Source of the DNA: Paenibacillus oceani
Lineage (GTDB): Bacteria > Bacillota > Bacilli > Paenibacillales > NBRC-103111
Direction: 5' to 3'
Length of the DNA: 64,000 bases
NCBI RefSeq assembly: GCF_014705615.1
Contig: NZ_JACXJA010000006.1
Location: 248,001-312,000 of the forward strand
This document shows, in pieces, positions 7,936-15,844 of this stretch. The position numbers and the translations under genes are program-made. Position 1 is the first letter of the stretch; the number at the start of each line of letters is the position of its first letter. The notes under the pieces were generated by a model. It worked only from the letters and a program-made list of their open reading frames with translations, was not told where the DNA came from and did not search any database.

Positions 7936-9891
7936 TCAATCTTTCTGATAGAAGTCGCATTCAAAGCCGGCTGCCGATAGTGGCAGCCCCGGCGCCCATT
8001 CGATCGGCTGACCCATAATCCCGGTCATCTCCTCGACCGAACCGAAGCCGCGCAGGCAATCCGCGGCAATCTCGTCATGCACATGCAGCGGAATCGGATA
8101 GCCGGCTGCATCAAGGCGCATTAGATTCTCGGCCAGACAGTCCCGGGCGATCGCTTGCACCAGGTTCTCGACAAGCGTTCCGCCCCACGTCCGCTGGGGC
8201 ACCCATTTATTCCTTTCATCCAGCGCGTAAAAGATAAGTCCATCTTTATCAAATTTGGTGTCCCGCTTGATAGCCGGCTGAGGGTATGCAAGACTGTGGC
8301 CGCTCGGCAGATCGGCAAAAAGTATGCCGCCTTCATACCGGTACCGGACGCCGTGGGCTAATTTAACCGTCGTCTTCCCTCGAACAGCCTCCATCGCAGC
8401 CTCTTCCGCCCGATACCACAACTTGCGAATATTCGGATTTGCATTCCGCCACTGCTTCACTAAGGGGTCATACTGGTCCTCGGGGATCTCCTTGTTCTTG
8501 TCCATTTTCATCATCGCCGCAGCTCCGCCGCCAAAGCCGCAGGCCAGTGTGGCAACTTTGCCGAAAGGCCGGTACTTGTAATTCTCGTGCCCCTTGACGA
8601 TCGTCTCGAATTGGATGCCGAACATGCGGGAAGCCGTTGCTTCATATATCTTGCCGTGCCCCTGGAATACATCCAGTACCCAATGCTCATCAGCCAGCCA
8701 AGCGATCACGCGTGCCTCGATAGCGCTAAAGTCCGATACGATAAACCGGCAGCCCTCGGAAGGAATCAACCCGGTACGCACGAGCTGGGACAGTACAAAC
8801 GGCGGCGCCCCATACAGCAGCTCCAACATCTCATAATCCCCGGAACGAAGCACTTCGCGAGCCAAGGCAAGGTCGTCGATGTGGTTTTGAGGCAGGTTAT
8901 GCATCTGCACATTACGGCCAGCCCAGCGCCATGTCCGGTTCGCGCCGAGGAACTGCAAGATTCCTCTTACTCGATCGTCAGCGCAATAAGTTCGCGCCAT
9001 GGCGTCGTATTTGCTGTTGCTGGTCTTCCCCATCTCCTGCCGGATCTCAAGCATCTTCCGCGTGTCGTCATCAGGTGCGGCATCAAGAAGCGCCGGCATA
9101 AATTCCTTACTGAGTCCATCCGGGGTTTCCAATCCGCGCTCCGCTAGCCAGCCTTTAAGCTGCTTTATGCTGTTCGGATTTTCAAGCCCCGTCAGTTCCT
9201 TTGCATCTATTGTCAGCCGTTCGGAATACTGCTCTGCACAGGCGATAGCATGCTGCACAAGAACCGGATCGATCCGGACGCCGCGATCGTTGATTCGCTG
9301 ATCGAGCGCCCACAGCCGCCATTCCTTCTCCGGCACCGGGAAGCGTTCCAGCTTGCGGCGCACTTCCCGTTCGACAACGACGTCCTGCCGGTTGTATTCG
9401 ATGTACTGCTGCCATCGATCTGGATCGTGATGCGGATAGTTCCGGGTCCGCTGGCCGTTCGTCTTTGTTGGCTTGCACGGGACGGAAAAGTATTTAATGA
9501 GAGCTTTACCCTTGGCGTCCTTCTGGGCATCAAGCTTCAGGACCTCGGCAGCGCCTTCCAGATAGCCCGGCAGCCCGAGCGCCAGCGCATGGACAGCGGT
9601 ACAGCGCCAGAATCTCGGGTCACAATCGATACCGAAGTGCCGGGAAATGTTGGTCCGTTCAAAAGCGGCGTTAAAAGCTGTCTTGGTGACGTCTGTCCGC
9701 AGCGCTTGCATGACGTCTTTCGGGATAACCCCGAAGTAGTCAGTAAGATCGACCACCGTCACCGGATCGTCGTCAAAAGCGAAGGCGAACAGCAGGATTT
9801 CGAAGTCCGGCGCCTCGACATAGCGATGGACGCCGCAGGTTTTTAGATCGATGGAAGAATAGGTTTCTATGTCGATTTGGAGGACGGTCAT
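7936..9891 (-). CDS. Phage family A DNA polymerase
   Basis: 651 residues. The N-terminal 3'-5' exonuclease begins LQIDIETYS with the catalytic DxE pair. The polymerase palm has motif A as SDFSAIEARVIAWL near residue 385 and motif C HVHDEI near 604. The 5'-3' exonuclease of bacterial Pol I is missing, as in phage replicative enzymes. I chose the ATG at 9891, eight bases before the upstream stop, because an ORF running back to 9984 overlaps the neighbour gene and its first 31 residues do not look polymerase-like. It should replicate phage DNA with the VapE protein. Confidence 0.93.
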   Translation of the reverse strand: MTVLQIDIETYSSIDLKTCGVHRYVEAPDFEILLFAFAFDDDPVTVVDLTDYFGVIPKDVMQALRTDVTKTAFNAAFERTNISRHFGIDCDPRFWRCTAVHALALGLPGYLEGAAEVLKLDAQKDAKGKALIKYFSVPCKPTKTNGQRTRNYPHHDPDRWQQYIEYNRQDVVVEREVRRKLERFPVPEKEWRLWALDQRINDRGVRIDPVLVQHAIACAEQYSERLTIDAKELTGLENPNSIKQLKGWLAERGLETPDGLSKEFMPALLDAAPDDDTRKMLEIRQEMGKTSNSKYDAMARTYCADDRVRGILQFLGANRTWRWAGRNVQMHNLPQNHIDDLALAREVLRSGDYEMLELLYGAPPFVLSQLVRTGLIPSEGCRFIVSDFSAIEARVIAWLADEHWVLDVFQGHGKIYEATASRMFGIQFETIVKGHENYKYRPFGKVATLACGFGGGAAAMMKMDKNKEIPEDQYDPLVKQWRNANPNIRKLWYRAEEAAMEAVRGKTTVKLAHGVRYRYEGGILFADLPSGHSLAYPQPAIKRDTKFDKDGLIFYALDERNKWVPQRTWGGTLVENLVQAIARDCLAENLMRLDAAGYPIPLHVHDEIAADCLRGFGSVEEMTGIMGQPIEWAPGLPLSAAGFECDFYQKD

Positions 9892-9898
9892 GATGGCA

Positions 9899-10285
9899 TT
9901 AACTCCAAACACGGTGGACTTCTTCCACCTGTTCAAGCCCGTCGTAATCCGTAATGGTCCATTCGATATCATCAGGAATCTCAACGATTCTCAAATCAGA
10001 ACAAGGCCCATTTGCTTCTTTTCCTAACTCCTCAATAACAGAAAGAACGTCAGGGTTTGTCCGCAGTGACTTACAATCTCGATCCCTTGTAAAACTGTAA
10101 TAACTGAATCCGGAAAGTGGTTTATACCCACCGATCGATGATCCATCAACAATCTGTGCCGAAGGGTCGGCGTACTCATAATCCTTGCTGTAAACAGTAA
10201 CCCTCCAGCCACGCTCAATTAATTTCAGAAATGCTTTATGTGACAAGCCGAACCCGCCAAAGCATCTATTAATAGCTATTTTCAT
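9899..10285 (-). CDS. Conserved phage protein (MKIAIN-type), unknown
   Basis: 128 residues starting MKIAINRCFGGFGLSHKA, an N-terminal signature I recognise from uncharacterised proteins of many Firmicutes phages. The C-terminal part has a WTITDYDGLEQVEEVHR stretch. No catalytic motif is known. It overlaps the mazG-like stop by 4 bp. Confidence 0.7.
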   Translation of the reverse strand: MKIAINRCFGGFGLSHKAFLKLIERGWRVTVYSKDYEYADPSAQIVDGSSIGGYKPLSGFSYYSFTRDRDCKSLRTNPDVLSVIEELGKEANGPCSDLRIVEIPDDIEWTITDYDGLEQVEEVHRVWS

Positions 10286-10743
10286 AGCTTCTTACCTCCA
10301 TGCCGGCGCTCCCGCGTCGCGTTATATGCCATCTTATCTCGGATCGCAGCCTCCAGATCAATGCCAAGATGACCGCACGTATCAAATATCCGGATAACGA
10401 CGTCCGCCAGCTCAGTCGGAATACCGCAAGGCTTCTCACCTTCGTAATAGATTTCCGTTAATCCTCGGCCGTTCCGGTGGTCCTCCAGCGCCTCCGACAG
10501 CTCCGAATGCATAAGGGCGATAACTTCGCCGAAGCTTCGCGGCTCCTCGTACCAGCCCTTGTCAATTGCATTCTGATGCGCTGCCTTCACTAGCGTTGTG
10601 ATGTTGGTTAAGTTCCCGTCGTACCCTTTTCTGTACGCATATTCGAACAAGTCGCGTTCTTTATTCGATAAGATCCGCTCCATTACCGCTTCTGTATCTT
10701 CCAAAGCTGCTCGACAGCCTGGTTTTGAATTCCACCTTAGCAT
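10282..10743 (-). CDS. MazG-like nucleotide pyrophosphohydrolase
   Basis: The metal-binding pattern ALMHSELSEALEDHR followed by PTELADVVIRIFDTCG is that of the all-alpha NTP pyrophosphatases (MazG/dUTPase-2 fold), which hydrolyse NTPs or dNTPs to monophosphates. Phage versions may tune dNTP pools or host alarmones. The ATG at 10743 follows GGGAGG by about 9 nt; an in-frame GTG at 10752 would add three residues. It is coupled to the next gene. Confidence 0.85.
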   Translation of the reverse strand: MLRWNSKPGCRAALEDTEAVMERILSNKERDLFEYAYRKGYDGNLTNITTLVKAAHQNAIDKGWYEEPRSFGEVIALMHSELSEALEDHRNGRGLTEIYYEGEKPCGIPTELADVVIRIFDTCGHLGIDLEAAIRDKMAYNATRERRHGGKKL

Positions 10744-10807
10744 GGGGTTCACCCTCCCGAATATTTAGATAGGAAAAGGGACCCGTTGCCGAATCCCCTA
10801 TATCGAA

Positions 10808-11587
10808 TTAGTTCATGAAATCGTCATCATCGCCGTCCAGGTCGACATCAAAATCCTCTTCGGCGAAATCATCGTTAACATTGCTCCGGCCGCCCAGGAA
10901 GTCGCCGTCCTGCACTTTGACCACATTATTCAAACCTGCTGCAACGCCGCGGTTCCCCTTCGCGTCGAAAGGATAAAAGTTAAGCGACACTTTGGCATAG
11001 CAGCCGGAATAGACTTCCGTCGTGTCCGTGATCTCCTGAAACTTGGTCTTGCCATCCGCACTCTTGCCGATCGGCTTCGCGATCCCCGGCTTGTTTTTGC
11101 TTGTCGCATTCAGGAAGTAGTGGCCGGCATATACCTCATCGTCTGGACGCTCTTCGTCGCCATCCCGCAGCGGTGTCTTGCAGTTGGCCGGGATCTTACC
11201 GCCCCACTTACTCTTTCCGAGCTCCTTCGCCGCGTCTACCGCCGCTTTGATCTTGCGAAGTGTATCTTTGTCCGACTTTGGGATCAAAATGGCCGTGCTG
11301 TACTTCTCAACGCCTTGATCATCTGCGCGTGCTTCGAAGATATTGCAGTAAGAGAGCCGTACTTTACCCGTGATTACTTTGGTTGCTTGATTGTCGATTG
11401 CCATATTGGATCGTTCTCCTTTGAATGGTTGATTTTTTAATGGGCAGCGTGGATGTGGCTTATTCCGCCACGGTTCTACACCAATACCTTTCTTTCTACC
11501 CTTGTCGCCGATCAATCCACAGAATGAGCGTGTGGACACATAACCGACCGATCTGGTCTTTAAATTCTTGCAATCCTTACACAGCAT
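10808..11587 (-). CDS. DUF2815 (ssDNA-binding-like) protein with in-frame Cys-rich leader
   Basis: The core (ATG at 11404, 198 aa) is DUF2815: conserved GKVRLSYCNIFEARA at the start, a GVAAGLNNVVKVQDGD segment and an acidic Asp-rich tail, features of phage ssDNA-binding proteins. AAAGGAGAA lies 9 nt before 11404. The frame is open further upstream to an ATG at 11587 with GGAGAGG before it, adding a 61-residue segment with Cys at CKDC, SFCGL and RCPL, like a small free-standing zinc-ribbon phage protein. So either a fusion is made or two products arise from two starts. Confidence 0.8.
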   Translation of the reverse strand: MLCKDCKNLKTRSVGYVSTRSFCGLIGDKGRKKGIGVEPWRNKPHPRCPLKNQPFKGERSNMAIDNQATKVITGKVRLSYCNIFEARADDQGVEKYSTAILIPKSDKDTLRKIKAAVDAAKELGKSKWGGKIPANCKTPLRDGDEERPDDEVYAGHYFLNATSKNKPGIAKPIGKSADGKTKFQEITDTTEVYSGCYAKVSLNFYPFDAKGNRGVAAGLNNVVKVQDGDFLGGRSNVNDDFAEEDFDVDLDGDDDDFMN

Positions 11588-12794
11588 CTGAGAAATCCTC
11601 TCCCGCAAAGTCAGCGTCCACACTATTCAGCTCCGCCCGCGGATCCGTCTCCGGAACGAGCGTCGGCTTCCCAGCAGGTTTGACGATCAGATCACCGATC
11701 AGCTTTCCGAGTTCCTTCTTACCGATTCGCTTCTCCAGCTCGCCGATGCCGAGCAATTCCTGAGGTTTGAGGAACTTGTCTTTATCCAGCTTCTCCCCGT
11801 TGATTTTGGCATCCTCAAGTACATTCCAAGCAGCATCCTTGTCCGTAATAGCCCGATTACTCCGTCCCTCGACCAACTTCCATGAAGGGATACGTTTACC
11901 GGCTTTGGCCTGCTCGAAAGCATAATCCCCGATATCCTTCGCCCATGACGCCAGCTTCTCGGCCACGTAAAGGATCGAGCCGATCTCATCAAGAGACAAC
12001 AGCGCCGGATCTTGGAATTCGTACTGGAGAGCCTGCATATTCTCGTCAGCACGGGCTCGACAAGTTGCCTTCACCTTGCACCAACGGCAATGATCACCCG
12101 GCTTGAACTCGCCTTCGCCTGCATCGGCCAGCGCGGCCGCCGGCCTGACAACCGTCTCCGCCCAATCCAGCAGTTCGTCGACTTGCATAATGTTGGTGCT
12201 GACGCTGTCGAGCCGGGGCTGCACGATGGTCATATGGACCTCGCGAATGTCGTACAGGAATCCGAATCCATCCAGCGCCCCAAGGGCATAAAGCCGCATC
12301 TGCGGGTTGCCGATCGCGCTGACCGGGACGCCTTTTCCATATTTTAGGTCCACGATCTCCATCACGCCGTCAGCGATCAGGACAACGTCGCCGGTGCCGA
12401 AGCCGTTTGGTACCCACTCGGAAAAGTCCAGCCGTTCCTCCAAAAGTACAATGGCGTCCGTGCTCCGAGCCTTGGCGGCCATAAAACGTTCTTCGACGAT
12501 CTCGACATACTCCTGGACGGCATTCTCCATCTCTGCATCGTAGAGTGGATTTTGTTTGAGGTACTCGAGTGCTGCATCAAGCTTCTTACGCTCCTTGGAA
12601 TCACACGGGAAAAGGCGGCGCCGCAGCTTGATCTCGGAAAGCTCGTGCGCGGTAGTCCCCTCGTCGGCATAGCTGCTTCGTTTATCCGGTACACTCTCCT
12701 GCAGCCGGGCGCTTGGCGGGCAGTTAATCCACTGCTCCGCTTTGGATGCACCCAGAAGGGCGTGAGCCCGTTCAGCGTGTGCCTGCTGACTCAT
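11577..12794 (-). CDS. DUF2800 Cas4/RecB-like Fe-S nuclease
   Basis: 405 residues. The PD-(D/E)XK core is visible as GTGDVVLI (D136), MEIVD and DLKYGKG (D149, K151). Four cysteines are set as in Cas4/AddB iron-sulfur nucleases: C25 near the N-terminus and C236, C239 and C245 in CRWCKVKATC. The protein probably trims DNA ends during phage recombination together with the DUF2815 protein next to it, a pairing common in Firmicutes phages. Its start overlaps the upstream stop (ATGA). Confidence 0.88.
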   Translation of the reverse strand: MSQQAHAERAHALLGASKAEQWINCPPSARLQESVPDKRSSYADEGTTAHELSEIKLRRRLFPCDSKERKKLDAALEYLKQNPLYDAEMENAVQEYVEIVEERFMAAKARSTDAIVLLEERLDFSEWVPNGFGTGDVVLIADGVMEIVDLKYGKGVPVSAIGNPQMRLYALGALDGFGFLYDIREVHMTIVQPRLDSVSTNIMQVDELLDWAETVVRPAAALADAGEGEFKPGDHCRWCKVKATCRARADENMQALQYEFQDPALLSLDEIGSILYVAEKLASWAKDIGDYAFEQAKAGKRIPSWKLVEGRSNRAITDKDAAWNVLEDAKINGEKLDKDKFLKPQELLGIGELEKRIGKKELGKLIGDLIVKPAGKPTLVPETDPRAELNSVDADFAGEDFSDAV

Positions 12795-13225
12795 AGCAGC
12801 GCCTCCAGATCGCGCATGAATGCAACTCTTTTGTCATCCGGAATGCCGGTGATGTTGGAGCTTTCGTACTTATCCAGAAGAGCCTTAACCTCTTCCTTTC
12901 CCGCCTTCTTCCCTACTTCCTGAGCCTTGGCACGTAGCTCCACATCTGTCGGGATCGGTTCGCCCCGGTGGTCGCCCTCGTCATCTTCACGGCTGTCATC
13001 AGGCTTAGCAGCCGGATCCTCATCGACCGGATCGTTCTTTTCGACAGCCGGCTCTTCTTTCTTCGTGCGCCGGGTTTGCTTTGGAGCTTCCGTCTCCACA
13101 GGCTTTACAGGAGCTGGGGCAGTTGCAAGGGCCGCAGTACTTCCTGTGAGACCTACGGCCAAAGCGGATAATTCGCGTAGAGATTCAGCGGCGTCAGCGC
13201 CGTTAATTGTGATTTGTACTGGCAT
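12791..13225 (-). CDS. Phage protein with disordered acidic middle, 144 aa
   Basis: The N-terminus is a short beta segment (MPVQITINGAD). Residues 40-95 are a low-complexity Pro/Lys/Glu/Asp linker, and residues 95-144 form a helical end (TDVELRAKAQEVGKKAGKEE). AAGGAGG precedes the ATG. It is translationally coupled to DUF2800 and may be its accessory factor; no function is known to me. Confidence 0.6.
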   Translation of the reverse strand: MPVQITINGADAAESLRELSALAVGLTGSTAALATAPAPVKPVETEAPKQTRRTKKEEPAVEKNDPVDEDPAAKPDDSREDDEGDHRGEPIPTDVELRAKAQEVGKKAGKEEVKALLDKYESSNITGIPDDKRVAFMRDLEALL

Positions 13226-13367
13226 GAATGATAGCCTCCTTGTTAATTTCGCGGATACAATAAGTGCAAGCCATAATACCGTTCCATTCTTTCAAAAACG
13301 TCGGGTGTGCCTCCTGGCCGCAAACGTCACACTCGGGAAGTAGTAGATAAATATCGACCTTGCTCAT
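13203..13367 (-). CDS. Small double-CxxC zinc-binding phage protein, 54 aa
   Basis: A 54-codon frame from ATG 13367 to TAA 13203. The peptide contains PECDVCGQEAH and, 22 residues later, ACTYCIREI: two CxxC knuckles that should bind one zinc. It begins two bases before the stop of the SpoVT-like gene and overlaps the next gene by 23 bp, with that gene's ribosome site inside it. The operon would otherwise have a gap here. The ribosome site is weak, so coupling to the upstream gene is likely. Confidence 0.65.
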   Translation of the reverse strand: MSKVDIYLLLPECDVCGQEAHPTFLKEWNGIMACTYCIREINKEAIIHASTNHN

Positions 13368-13368
13368 A

Positions 13369-13911
13369 CTAGATGTCCATCCGCTTCGCCAGGAAGGAAG
13401 CCGCTGTTTCAGCCATTTTCAGTTCCATGCGGCCCATTTTGACAGCCTCGTCCTTACTCACCAGGATGACCGAACCGATCGGATCCCCGCCTTGAACGAT
13501 CGGAGCAATCACACATGAGCTATAGAACTCGATCAATCCTTTGCAAATTTCGTATTTACCAGAATCCGTTTCAAGCGTTGCAATTCGACGCTCCATAACC
13601 ATTTCGACCAGCGGACTGACATCTTTCTCGTAGTAGTCCCTTTTCGACCCACCCTCAACAGCGACTGTCGTATCACGATCGGTAATGATTGCAATGTGGC
13701 CAGTGCTTTCATGAAGCGATTCGGCGTACTCCTTGGCGAAATCACCTAGGTCACCGATCGGTGAATACTTTTTCAAGATGACCCCACCATCACGATCCAC
13801 GAAAATCTCCATTGGATCGCCTTCGCGAACCCGCAATACACGCCGGATTTCTTTCGGGATGACGATCCGACCAAGATCGTCAATTCGTCTCACAATACCT
13901 GTTGCTTTCAT
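13369..13911 (-). CDS. SpoVT-like transcriptional regulator carried by prophage
   Basis: 180 residues. Residues 1-50 are an AbrB swapped-hairpin DNA-binding domain (KATGIVRRIDDLGRIVIPKE). The rest is a GAF-like domain with the typical SpoVT end (MAETAASFLAKRMD). SpoVT normally governs forespore gene expression in bacilli. The length and two-domain layout match full-length SpoVT, unlike the short AbrB proteins that phages often carry. AGGAGGAG precedes the ATG. Confidence 0.88.
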   Translation of the reverse strand: MKATGIVRRIDDLGRIVIPKEIRRVLRVREGDPMEIFVDRDGGVILKKYSPIGDLGDFAKEYAESLHESTGHIAIITDRDTTVAVEGGSKRDYYEKDVSPLVEMVMERRIATLETDSGKYEICKGLIEFYSSCVIAPIVQGGDPIGSVILVSKDEAVKMGRMELKMAETAASFLAKRMDI

Positions 13912-13932
13912 ATCGAAAGGACTCCTCCTCGA

Positions 13933-14109
13933 TTAATTGTCTTCCACGCTTACTTTCTTGGCGCCGATCCCCTCGGCAAGATGCTGCAATGTGCAATAGG
14001 CGTCGCAGCCGAACTTCCAAACCTTTTCATCGGGATAGATCGGCTGCTTGCAGCTGTCGAGCGCACACTCGTCGATTTGCTCATACGACTTACCATTTTT
14101 CGGAAACAT
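13933..14109 (-). CDS. Small Cys-containing phage protein, 58 aa
   Basis: ATG at 14109 follows AAGGAGGAACGT, which decides the start against an upstream in-frame one at 14133. Cysteines in DECALDSCKQ and FGCDAYCTLQHL could form a zinc site. Unknown function; 21 bp ahead of the SpoVT homologue. Confidence 0.6.
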   Translation of the reverse strand: MFPKNGKSYEQIDECALDSCKQPIYPDEKVWKFGCDAYCTLQHLAEGIGAKKVSVEDN

Positions 14110-14160
14110 ACGTTCCTCCTTGCGCAATCGCACCGGGACTGGTACGATTATGTTGGAATA

Positions 14161-14337
14161 TTACATTTGGTGTTTAATGATAACGTCGCCTCGGGACAAG
14201 GCGGCGTTTTCGCTTTTCCCGTAAAACACTTCGAAATCTTCGACTGCATCCCCGATCGGAATCACCCGGGCCGTGTCCTGGCGGTCGCCGTCACAAGCAT
14301 CGGCAATCCATTTCACGGTTTGCTGAGCCTCGCGCAT
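14161..14337 (-). CDS. Small phage protein, 58 aa, unknown
   Basis: A 58-codon frame with near-perfect GGGAGGTGAT seven bases before ATG 14337 and TAA at 14161. The peptide starts MREAQQTVKWIADACDGD. Its start region is almost identical to that of the neighbouring 14291-14533 gene. The strong ribosome site and filled operon gap support it. Confidence 0.6.
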   Translation of the reverse strand: MREAQQTVKWIADACDGDRQDTARVIPIGDAVEDFEVFYGKSENAALSRGDVIIKHQM

Positions 14338-14533
14338 CTGCTATATCACCTCCCTTCGTCGTCGGAATATCAAAGCGCCCTGACTCGATTGCTTTTTTAA
14401 CTTGCCGAAATGCCCATCTATCCGCTTTTAATACCGGATCGCTTCCACTGGACAAGTCGATCTCAACGTCCAGCCAATCCAGCAGCGCCTTACGGCTTAT
14501 TAGTTCCTTCGCCGTTTGCTGAGCCCCGCGCAT
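14291..14533 (-). CDS. Small phage protein, 80 aa, unknown
   Basis: I chose ATG 14533 because a textbook AAGGAGGTGAT precedes it; the open frame runs up to 14620 without a better start. The protein (MRGAQQTAKELISRKALLDW...) is charged and mostly helical. It overlaps the following gene by 47 bp and shares its first residues (MRxAQQT) with it. No family recognised. Confidence 0.6.
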   Translation of the reverse strand: MRGAQQTAKELISRKALLDWLDVEIDLSSGSDPVLKADRWAFRQVKKAIESGRFDIPTTKGGDIADARGSANREMDCRCL

Positions 14534-14550
14534 ATGCTTTATCACCTCCT

Positions 14551-15009
14551 TCAAGGACTTCTCACCCATCGAATCTTTTGCGATAAGTCCCGATCCAGTC
14601 GGGCATCCCGCGACGTCCACCCGCTCGATCGCTTCTTTGTCAGCCCCAAAGGGAACCAGTTGTCTGCCTCATAAATCTTGCCCTCGTGACCTTCCCCCGT
14701 GCTGCTGTAGGCCAGCAACCCTTTAATCTTGGGATAGTTCTTTCGAATGTGCTTACGGGCCATTGCTAGCGCTTTGCTTTCTGCGAATCCCTCCGTATCG
14801 TCAATCAGATACATGCGGGTAAGTTCCAGGATGTTTTCGCGGTCCAAGCTGCGTGCTGTTGGCCTGCCCCACATCATAGCCCCGATCCGTCGGCCGCCGT
14901 CGTCTAACACCCAAAGCCGGAGACGTGCGCCAGCTGGTGAGGACTGGAGATAGTGGCGTTCAGCGATCCATTTGTCGAGCTCCGTTGTCGTGCAAAGCTC
15001 GAGTTTCAA
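14551..15009 (-). CDS. Mom-like acetyltransferase-fold phage protein
   Basis: 152 residues beginning at TTG 15009 after GAGAGGGTGAGAGA. The layout is that of a GNAT-type fold: an ERHYLQSSPAGA N-terminal segment, RRIGAMMWGRP, ILELTRMYL, then LAYSSTGEGHEGKIYEADNW. The last motif resembles the (D/T)xxxGHxGxxYxAxNW signature of phage Mom-type DNA-modifying proteins and relatives. If it is a Mom relative it could modify adenines of phage DNA against restriction. Placement rests on motif memory only. Confidence 0.65.
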   Translation of the reverse strand: MKLELCTTTELDKWIAERHYLQSSPAGARLRLWVLDDGGRRIGAMMWGRPTARSLDRENILELTRMYLIDDTEGFAESKALAMARKHIRKNYPKIKGLLAYSSTGEGHEGKIYEADNWFPLGLTKKRSSGWTSRDARLDRDLSQKIRWVRSP

Positions 15010-15025
15010 TCTCTCTCACCCTCTC

Positions 15026-15253
15026 TCAATACAGTTTCATTACTTTGTCGTACTCGGGCATAAGCTGTTCGAACCATGCCCAATCCTTCGTCCGCCTAGC
15101 GATCCACATCTTGTTCAAGATCGCCGCGTATCGCCATTCCCGGTACACGATAAACTTGTGCGACTCGCGCAGCTCGTGAGCCTCCGCTTCGGTAAGCTCC
15201 CTCTCAAGCATGGCGCCGACGATCTCCAGTAGCCGCTTGTCGACGGTGCTCAT
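15026..15253 (-). CDS. Small phage early protein, 75 aa
   Basis: A helical, Trp- and Tyr-rich protein (ESHKFIVYREWRYAAILNKM...). It overlaps the preceding gene by 4 bp (ATGA). Family not recognised; the position just after the excisionase-like genes is typical of small phage early proteins. Confidence 0.6.
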   Translation of the reverse strand: MSTVDKRLLEIVGAMLERELTEAEAHELRESHKFIVYREWRYAAILNKMWIARRTKDWAWFEQLMPEYDKVMKLY

Positions 15254-15396
15254 GACGCACCGACTGCCTTAAGTGTCTTATACCGCTCGATCTGCGCCCT
15301 AGCTACCTTCCGGGTGATCCGGGATACTTGCGGGCTTGCAAAATCGGCCAGCTCCAGCAGCTTACATACGTTGATCAAGCGCTCTTGTTGGGTCAT
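15250..15396 (-). CDS. Very small phage early protein, 48 aa
   Basis: The ATG at 15396 makes a 4-bp ATGA overlap with the excisionase-like stop, which I prefer to an upstream start at 15432 inside that gene. The peptide (MTQQERLINVCKLLELADFA...) is two amphipathic helices, rich in Arg/Lys at the end. Confidence 0.55.
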   Translation of the reverse strand: MTQQERLINVCKLLELADFASPQVSRITRKVARAQIERYKTLKAVGAS

Positions 15397-15584
15397 TGAG
15401 CGACACTCTCCTGTTCCAGCTTTGCGATCCACTGCAGATACGCTTCCTTTCTGATCCGCCGGATATTGCCGCTTTTAAAACTCGGCAGTTCCCCACTCGT
15501 ACAGCGAAAATATACAGTGTTCGGATGCCAGCCCAATAATTCAGCGACCTGCTTAACGGACAGGTATTCAGGGAGATTGTTCAT
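15393..15584 (-). CDS. Excisionase-like helix-turn-helix protein
   Basis: 63 residues with the MerR/Xis-type winged HTH: LSVKQVAELLGWHPNTVYFR, then a recognition segment with KSGNIRRIRKEAYLQWI. Such proteins bend att-site DNA for excision or act as early regulators. It directly follows cro in the early operon. Confidence 0.8.
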   Translation of the reverse strand: MNNLPEYLSVKQVAELLGWHPNTVYFRCTSGELPSFKSGNIRRIRKEAYLQWIAKLEQESVAQ

Positions 15585-15778
15585 TAAGCTTCATCCTCCA
15601 AAAAATAATCCACCGTTACACCGAAGTAATCAGCTAAAGTCTTTAACTTGTCAGTCTTGGGACGATAGTTCCCTTGCTTCCAATTTGATAGAGTTGCAGT
15701 AGAAACACCCGTATCTTTCGATACTTGATATGACGTTTTCCCGGAAGCGTTCAATAGCGAAAGGAATCTTTCGTACAC
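15584..15778 (-). CDS. Cro-like XRE-family repressor
   Basis: 64 residues, one HTH_3 domain (SYQVSKDTGVSTATLSNWK). I chose the GTG at 15778, preceded by AAGGGAGG, because the product then starts (V)YERF in register with MYEKF of the divergent repressor. A TTG at 15796 would add six residues that include the ribosome site. The two HTH domains are more than half identical, implying that Cro and repressor share ancestry and operator sequence. Confidence 0.85.
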   Translation of the reverse strand: MYERFLSLLNASGKTSYQVSKDTGVSTATLSNWKQGNYRPKTDKLKTLADYFGVTVDYFLEDEA

Positions 15779-15814
15779 ATCACACCCTCCCTTCAAAATA
15801 TTTACATAGACATA

Positions 15815-15844
15815 TTGACGAATAGCTAAGGTTTCTTATATAAT
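15815..15844 (+). promoter_or_regulatory. Rightward promoter toward the repressor
   Basis: TTGACG, 18-bp spacer, TATAAT: 11 of 12 consensus bases. Operator 1 (15826-15839) covers the spacer and the start of the -10. It predicts a leader of about 155 nt before the repressor ATG. Confidence 0.65.
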
